Shown here: positions 9,913-21,156 of the stretch, one piece after another
Position numbering within the stretch: the stretch's first letter is position 1
Layout of the letters: each line of letters begins with the position of its first letter
Translations under genes and position numbers: made by a program
Notes under the pieces: model-generated
Database searches by the model: none
Told to the model about the DNA's origin: nothing
What the model saw: only the letters and a program-made list of their open reading frames with translations
Source of the DNA: Chromohalobacter marismortui
GTDB lineage: Bacteria; Pseudomonadota; Gammaproteobacteria; Pseudomonadales; Halomonadaceae
NCBI RefSeq assembly: GCF_004364315.1
Contig: NZ_SOBR01000003.1
Location: 372,001 to 436,000 of the forward strand
Reading direction: 5' to 3'
Length of the DNA stretch: 64,000 nucleotides

Positions 9913-11432
9913 GCCTCACGCTCCCGGCGTCGCTCGAGCGCGGCTTGCGCGACCTCGACATCGCTGAACGGATAGCGTCGCCCATCGATGTCTTGATAGG
10001 TTTCATGTCCCTTGCCAGCGATCAACACGAGGTCGTCCTCGCCGGCTGCCTGCAGGGTACGCTCGATTGCCTCGCCGCGACCCGCCACGCATTGCGCGCG
10101 CACATCCGACGCCAGCCCCGCCACGACCTGATCACGAATCGCCGCCGCCGGCTCGCCACGCGGGTTGTCGTCGGTGATCACCAGACAGTCGGCCAGCGCC
10201 CCCGCCGCTTGCGCCATCAGCGGCCGCTTGCCGCGGTCGCGGTCGCCGCCGCATCCGAACACGCACCATAGCTTGGCCCCGTCCTCGGCGGGCACATGCG
10301 CACGTAGCGCAGCGAGTGCGTTGTGCAATGCCTCCGGCGTATGCGCATAGTCGACCACCACCGTGGGGGCGCCATCGGCGGTCACCCGCTGCATGCGACC
10401 GGGCACCGGCGCGAGCCGCGCAGCGGCATCGAACAGCGCCGTCCAATCGCTGCCCAGGCCATGCAGCGTCGCCATCGCCAGCAGAACGTTGTCGAGATTG
10501 AAACGCCCCAACAGCGACAGTTCCAATTCACGTTCTCCCTCCGGCGTCGCAATCAAGGCACGCTGCCCGAGCGTATGCGGGAACCAATCGATGACACGCA
10601 AGGTCGTGGCTTCGTCACACCCCGTGGCGAGCACGCGCACCCCCTTGGGGAGGCCGGCGAGCATCAAAGGCGTCAGGCGATCATCACCGTTGACCACCGC
10701 CAGCGATAGTTCACGATGCTGGAACAGTCGTGCCTTGGCCGCGGCGTAGGCCGCCATGCTACCGTGATAATCGAGGTGGTCGCGGCTGATATTGGTAAAC
10801 ACCGCCGCCTGGAACCGACACCCCCGCACGCGTCGTTGCTCAAGCGCGTGGGACGAGACTTCCATGGCGACGCGCTCGATACCCTGCGCGCCAAGGCTCC
10901 CCAACGACGCCTGCAACGCCAGTGGCCCCGGTGTCGTCAGCGCTCCAGGCTCAAGTCGTCCGGGGCGTCCGACACCCAGGGTACCGATCACCGCCGCCGG
11001 CGTGCCCAATTCTTCCGACAGAGCCGCAATGTAATGCGTGACCGAGCTCTTGCCATTGGTGCCGGTCACGCCTATCAAGGTCTGTGTCTCGGGGACATCG
11101 AAAAGATAGCGACCGAATTCGCCCAGGCGCCCGAACAGCCCCGGCACGCCAAGCACGCGCGCATCCTGCACAGGCGTCTCGTTCGGCAGCGCGTCGGTGT
11201 CGCAAAGCACCGCCTCCACGCCGGCCGCCAGTGCCTGCTCGATGAAAGCGCGTCCATCGGCATGCACCCCCGGCACGGCCAAAAACACCACACCAGGCCC
11301 CGCCTCTCGACTATCGAGGGTCATCGCACAGGTGGAGGAAAAGGGGCGCCAACCGTCGAGCCGCGCGGGCGTCGCTTGCGATGGCCAGAGTAACGCCAGG
11401 CCATCCACCAAACGTTGCGTACCGATTTCCAT
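9909..11432 (-). CDS. murE: UDP-MurNAc-L-Ala-D-Glu--meso-diaminopimelate ligase
   Basis: Adds the third amino acid of the stem peptide. Visible are the P-loop GTNGKSS (near residue 124), MEVSSHAL, and NISRDHLDYHG. A DNPR motif near residue 422 is the established marker of meso-diaminopimelate rather than lysine specificity, as expected for a Gram-negative. The start is either ATG 11432 or GTG 11435, one codon apart; both overlap the ftsI TGA. The GTG has better spacing to AGGAG (8 against 11 bases). The difference is one residue. Confidence 0.96.
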   Translation of the reverse strand: MEIGTQRLVDGLALLWPSQATPARLDGWRPFSSTCAMTLDSREAGPGVVFLAVPGVHADGRAFIEQALAAGVEAVLCDTDALPNETPVQDARVLGVPGLFGRLGEFGRYLFDVPETQTLIGVTGTNGKSSVTHYIAALSEELGTPAAVIGTLGVGRPGRLEPGALTTPGPLALQASLGSLGAQGIERVAMEVSSHALEQRRVRGCRFQAAVFTNISRDHLDYHGSMAAYAAAKARLFQHRELSLAVVNGDDRLTPLMLAGLPKGVRVLATGCDEATTLRVIDWFPHTLGQRALIATPEGERELELSLLGRFNLDNVLLAMATLHGLGSDWTALFDAAARLAPVPGRMQRVTADGAPTVVVDYAHTPEALHNALAALRAHVPAEDGAKLWCVFGCGGDRDRGKRPLMAQAAGALADCLVITDDNPRGEPAAAIRDQVVAGLASDVRAQCVAGRGEAIERTLQAAGEDDLVLIAGKGHETYQDIDGRRYPFSDVEVAQAALERRREREA

Positions 11433-13144
11433 CACTCGGACATCTCCTGTTGATCGGGGGGTACATCGAGAAGACGCAACGCCTTGCCCACTACGCGGCC
11501 GAAGACCGGTGCCGCCACCAGGCCGCCGTAATAGGCGTCTCCCTTGGGATGGTCAATCATCACAACGGTCACGATACGCGGGTCGGAGACCGGCGCGATG
11601 CCCGCAAACAAGCCGCGATAGGCTTTCTGCTGATATCCCCCATCGGTCACCTTGCGCACCGTACCCGTCTTGCCGGCGATGCGGTATCCCTCGACCATCG
11701 CCCGCGAACCACCGGCACCGGGCTGCACGATTTTTTCCATCATTTCCAGCAGCTCATGGGCGATCTTCGGCGACATGACCTGCTTACCGAGCTGCGGAGA
11801 ACTACGCTTCAACAAGGAAGGCCGTAGACGGCGGCCATCGTTGGCAAGCGCGGTGTACGCACTGGCCAGTTGGAGGGGCGTCAAGGAAATACCATAACCG
11901 TAGGCCATGGTCGCCTGCGCACTGCGGGAAAGGCCGTACAGAGACGGCAGACTGCCACTCCCTTCCCCGGGAAAGCCCGTGCCGGGTGCTTGGCCCAGCC
12001 CCAGCTCTCGGTACTGCTGCCAGATCGTGTCTTTATCCAACTTCAAGGCAATATGCGACATGCCGATATTGGAGGAATGCAATAGTATGCCCCCCGGCGT
12101 CAGCTTGCCGTAATTGCGAAAGTCACTGATCGTGTAGCCATCGATCACCATCCACCCCGGCGAGGTATCGATCACCGTGTCGGTGTCGATCTTGGCCGTC
12201 GCCAGCGCCGCCGACATTGCCAACGGCTTCATCACCGAGCCAGGCTCGATAGCGTCGGTGATTGCCTGATTGCGCAGACCGGCAGCATCGATGGAAGCGC
12301 GATTATTGGGGTTGTAAGAAGGCAGGTTAACCATCGCCAAGACTTCACCGCTACGCGCATCCATCATCACCAACGAACCGCCATCGGCATTGCGCTTGTC
12401 GACCGCTTTTTTCAGTTCACGATAGGCCATGTACTGCAAACGCAGGTCTATCGATAGCGTCAGATCACCGCCTGGTTTGGCATCCTTGAGCAAGTGCAGG
12501 TCGCGCACCAGGCGGCCCTTGCGATCCTTGAGTACACGCCGCTTGCCCGGCTGCCCGGAGAGATACTTGTTATACGCCAGTTCCAGGCCTTCTTGGCCCT
12601 GATCGTCGATATTGGTCACCCCGACGAGTTGCGCGGTCACTGCACCTGAAGGGTAATAGCGCTTGTATTCATCCTTGGAGTAGACCCCTGGCATATCGAG
12701 GGCCAGCGCTGGCTGCGCCGCCTCTGGTGTCATGCGTCGTCGCAGGTACATGAACTCATGGTCGGCATAACGCTCGACTCGCGACTCGAGCGTCTCAGGG
12801 TCCATGTTCAAGGCATGCGCGAGCGTCGCCAGTTGAATCGGGTCGGAAGGCAGCTCCTGAGGGTTGGCCCATAACGTGACCACCGGCGTGGAAATCGCCA
12901 GAGGGTCGCCATTGCGGTCGGTGATCATGCCACGGTGTGCCTTGATAGGCTCGACGCGCAGCGTACGCGCATCGCCTTGATTCTGCAGAAAATCGCGATC
13001 GATCACGTTGAGATAGACAATGCGCCCCACCAGCGCGCCCAAGGCCACGACAATCAACGTCAACATGAAAACATAACGGCCGCGTCCCGACGGTCCCGTG
13101 CTGGGTGGACGACGCGTCGAGGTCGATGGACGCTCGCGGCTCAT
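11432..13144 (-). CDS. ftsI: Peptidoglycan transpeptidase FtsI (PBP3)
   Basis: Septal class B penicillin-binding protein. The 570-residue product has a basic cytoplasmic tail and a transmembrane helix at about 25-45 (FMLTLIVVALGALVG). The pedestal domain contains the RGMITDRNGD motif near 71-80. The transpeptidase has SVMK at 303-306 (catalytic Ser and Lys), SSN at 357-359 and KTGT at 492-495. The SxxK tetrad SVMK rather than STFK or STVK is a small deviation that keeps both catalytic residues. The ATG at 13144 overlaps the ftsL stop (ATGA). Confidence 0.97.
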   Translation of the reverse strand: MSRERPSTSTRRPPSTGPSGRGRYVFMLTLIVVALGALVGRIVYLNVIDRDFLQNQGDARTLRVEPIKAHRGMITDRNGDPLAISTPVVTLWANPQELPSDPIQLATLAHALNMDPETLESRVERYADHEFMYLRRRMTPEAAQPALALDMPGVYSKDEYKRYYPSGAVTAQLVGVTNIDDQGQEGLELAYNKYLSGQPGKRRVLKDRKGRLVRDLHLLKDAKPGGDLTLSIDLRLQYMAYRELKKAVDKRNADGGSLVMMDARSGEVLAMVNLPSYNPNNRASIDAAGLRNQAITDAIEPGSVMKPLAMSAALATAKIDTDTVIDTSPGWMVIDGYTISDFRNYGKLTPGGILLHSSNIGMSHIALKLDKDTIWQQYRELGLGQAPGTGFPGEGSGSLPSLYGLSRSAQATMAYGYGISLTPLQLASAYTALANDGRRLRPSLLKRSSPQLGKQVMSPKIAHELLEMMEKIVQPGAGGSRAMVEGYRIAGKTGTVRKVTDGGYQQKAYRGLFAGIAPVSDPRIVTVVMIDHPKGDAYYGGLVAAPVFGRVVGKALRLLDVPPDQQEMSE

Positions 13145-13467
13145 GGGCGAATCACCTCGACGTCATTGACATCGGGCACATGCATGTCCAACCGCTGGGT
13201 GGCGATTGTCTCGACACGTCCCGGTGCCGACCAGGTGCTCTCCTCGAGCAGCAGTCGCCCCCAGGCGGTCTGCAAGCTATCACGCTGTTTTTCCAAGTCC
13301 TGGAAGCGCGCATACTGCACGCGTGTTTGATGCGTACTGACAATGGAGGCCAACGCGCTGGCCAATGTCATCAAGATCAGCACCAGCAGAATAACGTGGC
13401 GCCAACGCAAACGCCCCGCGAACGGCCAGTTTGCCTTGGGCGAGGTATTTCGTCCTTGAGCCACCAT
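13141..13467 (-). CDS. ftsL: Cell division protein FtsL
   Basis: Small bitopic divisome protein that forms the FtsQ-FtsL-FtsB complex and activates FtsW-FtsI. The 108-residue product has one transmembrane helix (HVILLVLILMTLASALASIV, roughly 24-43) followed by a periplasmic coiled coil (RFQDLEKQRDSLQTAWGRLLLEE). I chose ATG 13467, with GAGG 6 bases upstream, over TTG 13473. The sequence is poorly conserved in this family; size, topology and position between rsmH and ftsI give the assignment. Confidence 0.9.
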   Translation of the reverse strand: MVAQGRNTSPKANWPFAGRLRWRHVILLVLILMTLASALASIVSTHQTRVQYARFQDLEKQRDSLQTAWGRLLLEESTWSAPGRVETIATQRLDMHVPDVNDVEVIRP

Positions 13468-13475
13468 CACCAACC

Positions 13476-14471
13476 TCAGTCGAGTTTCCGAGCCACACGC
13501 ATCACGGCACTGCGCGCACGAGGATTGTCGGCTACCTCGTCCTCCCCTGGACGACTCGCCTTGCCCACCATGGCCAGGCGTCGATTCAACTGCGTGTCAC
13601 GCACCGGAAAGTCACGCGGTAAATGCGTATCGCCACGAGCCTGATCGCGAATGAAGCGCTTGACCAACCGATCCTCCAAGGAGTGGAAACTGATCACTAC
13701 TAGCCGCCCCCCCGGCGCCAACGCCTCGAGAGCGGCTGCGAGCGCGGCCTCTAGCTGTTCGAGTTCAGCATTGACATGAATGCGTATCGCCTGAAACACC
13801 CGCGTTGCCGGGTGCTTGCCTTTTTCCCAGGCGGGATGCGCAGCCTTGACGAGTTCCGCCAAGTCCTCGGTATGCGTCAACGGCCGCTCGGCACGACGCG
13901 CGATGATCGCTTTGGCAATGCGCCGCGCGAAACGTTCCTCGCCATAACGCTTGAAGACATCGACCATCTCGCGCTCGTCGACTCGCGCCAGCCAGTCGGC
14001 GGCACTTTCCCCTTGCGTGGGGTCCATGCGCATGTCGAGCGGTCCATCGCGCAAGAAGCTGAATCCCCGCGCGGGATCATCGAGCTGCGGCGATGACACC
14101 CCGACATCCAGCAACACGCCCGCCAAGCGGCCGTGCAGCGCATGGTCATGAGCAATAGCATCCAGCTCGGCGAAACGGCCGTATTGAAGGGAGAAGCGCG
14201 GATCGTTGAGCCTGGCCCCCTCGGCCAGAGCGTCCGGATCACGATCGATGGCCAGCAAGCGTCCTTGTGGCGATAATCGCTCGAGAATAACGCGGGAATG
14301 CCCACCGCGACCAAAGGTGCCGTCCAGATAACTGCCATCGGGATCGGTCACCAGTGCATCTACCGCGCCGTCGAGCAATACGCTCGCATGTCGGTAGTTA
14401 GCCACTCGCTCATCGGCCGCATGCGGCGTATCGGAAAGCGGGTCCTTCTCGGGATGGTCACGATGCTGCAT
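13476..14471 (-). CDS. rsmH: 16S rRNA (cytosine-1402-N4)-methyltransferase
   Basis: SAM-dependent methyltransferase (MraW) modifying C1402 in the ribosomal P site. The 331-residue protein has [13 protein letters not shown] near the N-terminus, the SAM loop [31 protein letters not shown], and the C-terminal [15 protein letters not shown] signature. It is the first gene of the dcw cluster here. mraZ, which normally precedes it, is absent, and the RNase P RNA gene lies 100 bases upstream in the same direction. The N-terminus is somewhat longer than usual (about 25 residues before the conserved HASVLLD), so a shorter start is possible. Confidence 0.96.
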   Translation of the reverse strand: MQHRDHPEKDPLSDTPHAADERVANYRHASVLLDGAVDALVTDPDGSYLDGTFGRGGHSRVILERLSPQGRLLAIDRDPDALAEGARLNDPRFSLQYGRFAELDAIAHDHALHGRLAGVLLDVGVSSPQLDDPARGFSFLRDGPLDMRMDPTQGESAADWLARVDEREMVDVFKRYGEERFARRIAKAIIARRAERPLTHTEDLAELVKAAHPAWEKGKHPATRVFQAIRIHVNAELEQLEAALAAALEALAPGGRLVVISFHSLEDRLVKRFIRDQARGDTHLPRDFPVRDTQLNRRLAMVGKASRPGEDEVADNPRARSAVMRVARKLD

Positions 14472-14571
14472 GAATCACTCGGGCATTGGGGCCTGCCGCC
14501 GCTGTTTCAGGCCGCCCGAAGGCAGACGTCGCGGCATGACGCGCACAGACCCGGAGATCTGAAATTCGAAT

Positions 14572-14924
<353 letters not shown>

Positions 14925-14933
14925 AAGCAGGCA

Positions 14934-14962
14934 AGAATAACAGCCCCTCGTAGGCCCCTCAA
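14934..14962 (-). promoter_or_regulatory. Sigma-70 promoter of rnpB
   Basis: TTGAGG (14962-14957), 17 bases, then TATTCT (14939-14934) on the minus strand. The mature 5' end inferred from helix P1 (14924) lies 9 bases downstream of the -10 element, which fits initiation at or very near the mature end. The promoter abuts the end of rsmI. Confidence 0.65.
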
Positions 14963-14989
14963 GCGCGCGAGTGGCTCATGCGCATATTG

Positions 14990-15850
14990 TTACCCATCGC
15001 CGTCCTTGAGGGCTTGGGCACACTGATACCAATATTTCTTGCGCCCCCCGAGTCGGCCAGCCACGACCGTCGCCGCCGCTTTGACGCCAACCCCTTCGGC
15101 AAGCATCGCCGCCAACCACGCCTCGCCCTCGGCCAAGGCGTGCGTTTCGTCATCCGGAGGCGCAGCGCCCGCGACCATGATCACGAATTCGCCACGCGCC
15201 TGATTGGGGTCTTCCTGCATACGCCTCCCCAATGTCTCGGCATCCGCATCGAGAAAGGTTTCAAACGTCTTGGTCAACTCGCGCGCCAGCACCACGCGGC
15301 GCGTGCCGAATAACGCTGCGATGTCTTGAAGTGTCGCTTGGATGCGATGCGGCGACTCGTAATAGACCAGGGTTTCTTCGCGCTCCCGCCCCTCCATCAG
15401 ACGTTGGCGACGCGGCCCGCCCTTTGCCGGCAAGAATCCTTCGAAGAGAAAACGATTCGTGGCCAGCCCCGCCGCTGACAGCGCCGTGATCAAGGCACAG
15501 GCGCCCGGCACCGGAATCACGCGATGTCCGCTGGCACGCAGCTCGCGCACGACCACATAACCGGGATCGGAGATCAAGGGAGTCCCGGCATCGCTGATCA
15601 AGGCCACGTTCTTTCCCGTATCCAGCGCTTGACGCAGCGTTTCCACGCGCATCTGTTCGTTATGCTCATGTAGCGAGACCAGCGGCTTGTCGATCCCCAG
15701 CGGACGCAGCAGGCGCGCGCTATGCCGGGTATCCTCGGCAGCGATCCAGTCCACTTCGCCCAACACCCGGGTCGCTCGGGGACTCAGGTCCTCGAGATTC
15801 CCAATCGGCGTAGCGACCACGTACAATGCCCCTTCAAATCCTTCGCTCAT
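14990..15850 (-). CDS. rsmI: 16S rRNA (cytidine-1402-2'-O)-methyltransferase
   Basis: Tetrapyrrole-methylase-fold enzyme that 2'-O-methylates C1402, the same nucleotide that RsmH N4-methylates. The 286-residue protein shows LYVVATPIGNLEDLSPRA near 9-26, AAEDTRHSARLL, LISDAGTPLISDPG, VPGACALITALSAAGL and YYESPHRI, all hallmarks of RsmI. Ser/Asp-rich loops form the SAM site. It is divergent from lpoA with a 137-base gap. Its ribosome site is weak. Genomic proximity of the two C1402 methylases is conserved in many Gram-negatives. Confidence 0.96.
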   Translation of the reverse strand: MSEGFEGALYVVATPIGNLEDLSPRATRVLGEVDWIAAEDTRHSARLLRPLGIDKPLVSLHEHNEQMRVETLRQALDTGKNVALISDAGTPLISDPGYVVVRELRASGHRVIPVPGACALITALSAAGLATNRFLFEGFLPAKGGPRRQRLMEGREREETLVYYESPHRIQATLQDIAALFGTRRVVLARELTKTFETFLDADAETLGRRMQEDPNQARGEFVIMVAGAAPPDDETHALAEGEAWLAAMLAEGVGVKAAATVVAGRLGGRKKYWYQCAQALKDGDG

Positions 15851-15853
15851 TCG

Positions 15854-15881
15854 TTAATATCCCGGTTGCGACGCCTATAAT
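15854..15881 (+). promoter_or_regulatory. Putative sigma-70 promoter of the lpoA operon
   Basis: TTAATA (15854-15859), 16 bases, then a perfect TATAAT (15876-15881), about 107 bases before the lpoA start codon. Confidence 0.5.
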
Positions 15882-15987
15882 GGAAACTTCGCGTCGTGTC
15901 GCTAGCGCCCGCATCAGATCCCGCTTGCGTCAGACAACGTCCGGAAAGGGAACTGTCCGAGCCATACCGCCAAAAAGGAATGACACC

Positions 15988-17773
15988 ATGCCCATATCAC
16001 TGCGCAGCTTACTCGGGCTCGCCCTGATCGCTTTAGTCCTTGCCGGGTGTGCCGGTGGACCTGTAGGCAGCGGAACACAGCGCTCCTCACCCGGCCCGAG
16101 CGCCAGTGCACTACTCGACAAGGCTCAGGACCAATCCCCCGCGCAGGCGGCGCAGAGCAGGCTCCAAGCGGCCGATATCCTAGCACGACAAGGCAACGAC
16201 GAGCAGGCGCTGAACGTCGCTCGCGACATTGATACTTCACGCTTGAACCGTGGCGCCCGCATCGACTGGGCACTTCTGGTCTCCGATTTGAGCCTGCGCA
16301 AGAAAGGTGGCCGCAGTGCACTGGCGGCCACACAGATACTCAGCGATATCGACAACCTCCCACGCGACGCACAGCAAACATTACGCCATCGTCGCGGCCT
16401 GGCACTGACATTGTTGGGCAACTCTCGTGCGGCAGCGACGACCCTGATCGATCTGCAACGCGATGGCGCGCCTTTCGAGCTCAATGATGACATCTGGAAA
16501 CCGCTTTCACGCCTGAGCGTCAACGCCCTCGACGACATGGCCGATAATGCCGACTCACTGACCCAAGGCTGGGTCGCGCTAGCCCGTTCATACCGCCAGA
16601 GCGGAGGCAACATATCGCGCCTCACCGACTCACTGAGCGATTGGCGTGAACGCTACTCAAGCCACCCCGCCGCACGCCGCCTGCCGGGTAATTTATCGGC
16701 GCTGCGCGAACTACGTGGACGCGAAGTCACGCGTGTTGCCGTCTTTCTCCCCGAGTCGGGCCCATTGACCAATGTCGCCAACGCCATCAAAACCGGCATC
16801 CAGGCACGCAACAGGGCGGCACTCAATCAAGGCGAGCGCACTCCGCAACTGACGTATTACGACAGCAGCGCAGGCAATCTGGAGGCACTTTACGCCCAAG
16901 CCACCATGGGCGGTGCCCAGGTGGTACTCGGCCCCCTCGACAAAGAACTCGTGTCACGTCTCGAACAACGCGACGCGGTACCCTTGCCGACGCTGGCCTT
17001 GAATTATGGCAAGCATCCACGCAACTTGGCCGACAACCTTTATCAGTATGGCCTGTCTGCCGAGGACGAGGCTCGCCAGATCGCCACGCGCGCACGCATG
17101 GACGGGCACTCGAAAGCCGCTGCGCTGGTACCCGATAACGAGTGGGGAGCACGCGTCCTCGATGCCTTCAAGCAAAGCTGGGAAAGCCACCAGGGCAAGC
17201 TCGAAAGCGTGGTTCATTACGCCCCCAAGGGTCCCGTCAGCGATGCGGTAAAACGCCTGCTGAATGCCGGCAAGAACGGCGCTCACAACGAAGACATTGA
17301 CATGCTCTTTCTGCTGGCACTGCCCCGCTATGCACGTCAAGTTCCTCCCATGATGGAATATTATTACGCTGGCGACCTCCCCATCTATGCCACATCGCAG
17401 GTCTATAGCGGCCAGCCACAGCCGCGTGCCGATCATGATCTCAATGACGTCATGTTCGTCGACATCCCCTGGCTGATTCCGGATGCCGCCATGGGCGGAG
17501 AAAAAGCCCTTCCATTTTACGCCACCTATCGCAATCTCGATGCCCGCAGCAACCCGAACATCCTCAAGCTCAACGCCATGGGCGTCGACGCTTACGAACT
17601 GGCACGACGCCTGCCGCTGATACAGGCATTACCTTCGATGGAAGTCTTCGGTGCCACGGGCACGCTAAAGGCGCGCGACGATGGCCGGATCAAGCGCGAT
17701 CTCCCCTGGGCACAGTTCCAGGCAGGCGTCCCCGCGCCACTCCTGAAAGGGCTCTCCGTTCCGGATATCGGCG

Positions 17774-17793
<20 letters not shown>
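15988..17793 (+). CDS. lpoA: Outer-membrane lipoprotein activator of PBP1A (LppC family)
   Basis: Outer-membrane lipoprotein that reaches through the periplasm to activate the bifunctional synthase PBP1A. ATG 15988 is chosen over upstream codons because AAGGA precedes it. It opens a clean lipoprotein signal with lipobox VLAGC and Cys21. The 601-residue product has a helical, TPR-like N-terminal half (about 45-245). The C-terminal half, beginning near VAVFLPESGPLTNVANAIKTG, has a periplasmic-binding-protein fold. The end overlaps yraN by 20 bases. The order lpoA-yraN-diaA-dolP is the same as in Escherichia coli. Confidence 0.93.
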
Positions 17794-18759
<966 letters not shown>

Positions 18760-18769
18760 GGAATTCGTC

Positions 18770-19336
18770 ATGATACGTCAGGCCATTCTCCCTCTTCTTC
18801 TCGGCATCACACTGGTGCTGACCGGCTGCGCCTCTCCCGCCACTGATGACCAAGGCGGGGAGAACTACGGTAAACGCACGCCCGGCATGCAGGTGGAAGA
18901 TGAAAACATACAAGACAAGATCGCCAGCAACCTGGTGCGGACCGACGCACGATTTCGCGACGCGCATATCAACATCGACAGCTACAACGGCATAGTGCTT
19001 CTCACCGGCCAAGTGGCCAGTGAAGAGCTCAAGCAAAAGGCCGGCAATATTGCGGAGCGGGTCAGACGGGTGCGCATCGTCCACAACGAACTGCAAGTCG
19101 CCGCCAACTCGCCGATTGGCCAGCGCATGACCGATCTTTGGCTCACCGGGCGCGTCAAGGCGAACCTGGCCACCGACGAACGCATCGACGCCAGCCGGAT
19201 TCAGGTCACCACCGAGAACAGCACGACCTATCTGATGGGGATGGTGACACACCGGGAGTCCGATATCGTGGTCGATATCGTCTCGCAAATAGGCGGGATT
19301 CAACGAATCGTCAAGGTCTTCGAATATCTCGATTGA
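18770..19336 (+). CDS. dolP: Outer-membrane lipoprotein with two BON domains (DolP/YraP)
   Basis: Periplasm-facing outer-membrane lipoprotein linked in enterobacteria to outer-membrane integrity and BAM function. AAGGA lies 8 bases before ATG 18770. The signal peptide ends in lipobox LTGC with Cys20. Two BON domains follow: the first at about 50-110 (NIDSYNGIVLLTGQVASEELKQ), the second at about 125-188 (TENSTTYLMGMVTHRESD). It closes the lpoA operon and is followed by a hairpin terminator. Confidence 0.92.
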   Translation: MIRQAILPLLLGITLVLTGCASPATDDQGGENYGKRTPGMQVEDENIQDKIASNLVRTDARFRDAHINIDSYNGIVLLTGQVASEELKQKAGNIAERVRRVRIVHNELQVAANSPIGQRMTDLWLTGRVKANLATDERIDASRIQVTTENSTTYLMGMVTHRESDIVVDIVSQIGGIQRIVKVFEYLD

Positions 19337-19350
19337 ACATCGAGCATCCA

Positions 19351-19378
19351 GCAGGGCCACAGGCCCTGCGTTTGCTTT
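19351..19378 (+). terminator. Intrinsic terminator after dolP
   Basis: GCAGGGCC (19351-19358), loop ACA, GGCCCTGC (19362-19369), then a T-rich tail GTTTGCTTTG. It lies between convergent dolP and sspB. Confidence 0.7.
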
Positions 19379-19379
19379 G

Positions 19380-19850
19380 TCACTTCACTACTCGCAGTGA
19401 CGGGCGCCCCTTGTCACGCGGAGCGTCTTCACTTTCGCCCCGGGCTTCCTCTTCGTCACTCGCCTCCACGCTTTCCAAGGCTGGACGCTCTTCGCCTGCC
19501 TCCTGAGAAGCCTCGTCATGCGCCTCGCTGTCCGGCATGACCGGCTCATGACCAAAGACCATGCCGACACCGTTTTCGCGTGCGTACAAGGCAATCAGCG
19601 CCTCCATGGGCACGATGACCTGCATCGGCTGACCAGAGAAGCGCGCCCCAAAGGTCACGGCAGCGTTCTCGATACTCAGGTCACGCACCGCAGAAGGCGA
19701 GACGTTGAGGACAATTTGACCATTCTGAACATACTGCCTGGGCACGCTTACACCTTCACGCTCGGCATCGACAACGATATACGGCGTATGCTCGTTGTCC
19801 AGCAACCACTCGTAAAGTGCGCGGGCCAGGTACGGGCGACTGGAAAGCAT
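19380..19850 (-). CDS. sspB: ClpXP specificity-enhancing factor SspB
   Basis: Adaptor that binds ssrA-tagged proteins and delivers them to ClpXP. The 156-residue product has the folded substrate-binding domain (about 1-105, RPYLARALYEWLLDNEHTPYI at the start). A long acidic linker rich in Glu, Asp and Ala follows. The C-terminal peptide RPSLRVVK is the ClpX-docking tail, nearly identical to the tail I recall from E. coli. The ATG at 19850 has GAGGAAG upstream. It follows sspA in the same direction with a 65-base gap. Confidence 0.96.
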   Translation of the reverse strand: MLSSRPYLARALYEWLLDNEHTPYIVVDAEREGVSVPRQYVQNGQIVLNVSPSAVRDLSIENAAVTFGARFSGQPMQVIVPMEALIALYARENGVGMVFGHEPVMPDSEAHDEASQEAGEERPALESVEASDEEEARGESEDAPRDKGRPSLRVVK

Positions 19851-19915
19851 AGAACACTTCCTCTTTCGGTTCGCGGCGACGCTTCATAAGCGCTGCGCTC
19901 ATGGCGCGGCAACGC

Positions 19916-20542
19916 CTAAGTGCGCATTTCCTTTTCAGCCTCCAGCAGAGATGCCTTGAAGGCATCACGACTGAAGAGGCGCTCCATGTAATTCATCAGC
20001 GGCTTGACTTGCTTTTCCGGCAGCTCGACGCCAAGCGCCGGTAGTCGCCATAGAATCGGCGCAATACAGCAATCTACCAGCGAAAACTCGTCGCTCATGA
20101 AAAAAGGCATGTCTTCGAAGATCGGTGAAATACCCGTGATACTCTCACGCAACTCCTTGCGCGCCTTCTCGGCATCTTTCTTGCTGCCCTGCTGGATCGT
20201 TTCGACCAACGGGCACCACTCGCGCTCGATGCGGTGCATCCACAGGCGACTCTGAGCACGCGCCACGGGATAGACAGGCAACAGCGGCGGATGCGGAAAA
20301 CGCTCGTCCAAGTACTCCATCATGACCTTGGACTCATAGAGCACCAGGTCACGATCCAGGAGGGTCGGCACGCTATTGTACGGGTTAAGATCGGCAAGCT
20401 CTTCGGGATGGTTGTCGTCATTGACCTCAATGAAATCGACGGCCACCCCCTTTTCTGCCAACACGATACGCACGCGATGGCTATAATGATCATCGCTACC
20501 GGAATAAAAGGTCATCGACGACCGCTTGGCCACTACACCCAT
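19916..20542 (-). CDS. sspA: Stringent starvation protein A (RNA-polymerase-associated GST-fold)
   Basis: Glutathione-transferase-fold protein that binds RNA polymerase and alters transcription under starvation or acid stress. The 208-residue product has the thioredoxin-like N-domain ([43 protein letters not shown]) and an all-helical C-domain with [21 protein letters not shown]. The catalytic residue of true GSTs is not evident, as known for SspA. ATG 20542 is supported by GAGGA 7 bases upstream; the internal ATG 9 codons later is the alternative. petABC, often found between sspA and rpsI in related bacteria, is absent. Confidence 0.95.
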   Translation of the reverse strand: MGVVAKRSSMTFYSGSDDHYSHRVRIVLAEKGVAVDFIEVNDDNHPEELADLNPYNSVPTLLDRDLVLYESKVMMEYLDERFPHPPLLPVYPVARAQSRLWMHRIEREWCPLVETIQQGSKKDAEKARKELRESITGISPIFEDMPFFMSDEFSLVDCCIAPILWRLPALGVELPEKQVKPLMNYMERLFSRDAFKASLLEAEKEMRT

Positions 20543-20685
20543 GAAACATTCCTCGCTTCAGTTCGAACCTGGATGATAACACGTTAATCAGGCGCACGAA
20601 TGCCACCCATCGCCAGGCATTGGCTGCCAACTGGATGCATGAGGTCGTGCCCCATACCAGCGAATCACTATCGCGCGCGCCAAGC

Positions 20686-20715
20686 AAAAAGGCCCGGACA
20701 ATGAGCCCGGGCCTT
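20686..20715 (-). terminator. Intrinsic terminator of the rplM-rpsI operon
   Basis: A perfect 9-base-pair stem AAGGCCCGG / CCGGGCCTT (20689-20697 with 20707-20715) is followed on the minus strand by five T residues (20690-20686), 39 bases after the rpsI stop. Confidence 0.85.
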
Positions 20716-20753
20716 TGCGCATTGCACACCGACGGGTGCGAAACGCTGCGTCT

Positions 20754-21143
20754 TTAACGCTTGGAGAACTGCGGACGGCGACGCGCCTTGCGCAGACCGA
20801 TCTTCTTACGCTCGACCTGACGGGCGTCGCGCGTCACGTAGCCTGCATCGCGCAGCGGACGGCGGAAGTCTTCATTGTAGGCGAGCAAGGCACGCGTGAT
20901 GCCGTGACGAATCGCCCCTGCCTGCGCAGAGCCACCGCCACCGCTCACGGTGACATAAACGTCGAACTGGCCTGTGGTCTCAGTCAATTCGAACGGCTGG
21001 CGCACCACCATCTCACCGGTGACACGACCGAAATAGTCGTGCAACTCACGGTTGTTGACGGCGATTTTGCCGGTGCCCGGCTTCAAAAAAACCCGAGCTG
21101 TGGAAGTCTTGCGGCGCCCGGTACCGTAATACTGCTGTGTCAT
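20754..21143 (-). CDS. rpsI: 30S ribosomal protein S9
   Basis: Small-subunit protein whose C-terminal tail reaches the P-site tRNA. The 129-residue product starts with [20 protein letters not shown] and ends with the classic basic tail [18 protein letters not shown]. It contains [20 protein letters not shown], the S9 signature. The gene lies 13 bases after rplM and is co-transcribed with it. Confidence 0.98.
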   Translation of the reverse strand: MTQQYYGTGRRKTSTARVFLKPGTGKIAVNNRELHDYFGRVTGEMVVRQPFELTETTGQFDVYVTVSGGGGSAQAGAIRHGITRALLAYNEDFRRPLRDAGYVTRDARQVERKKIGLRKARRRPQFSKR

Positions 21144-21156
21144 GGCGAAGAATCCC

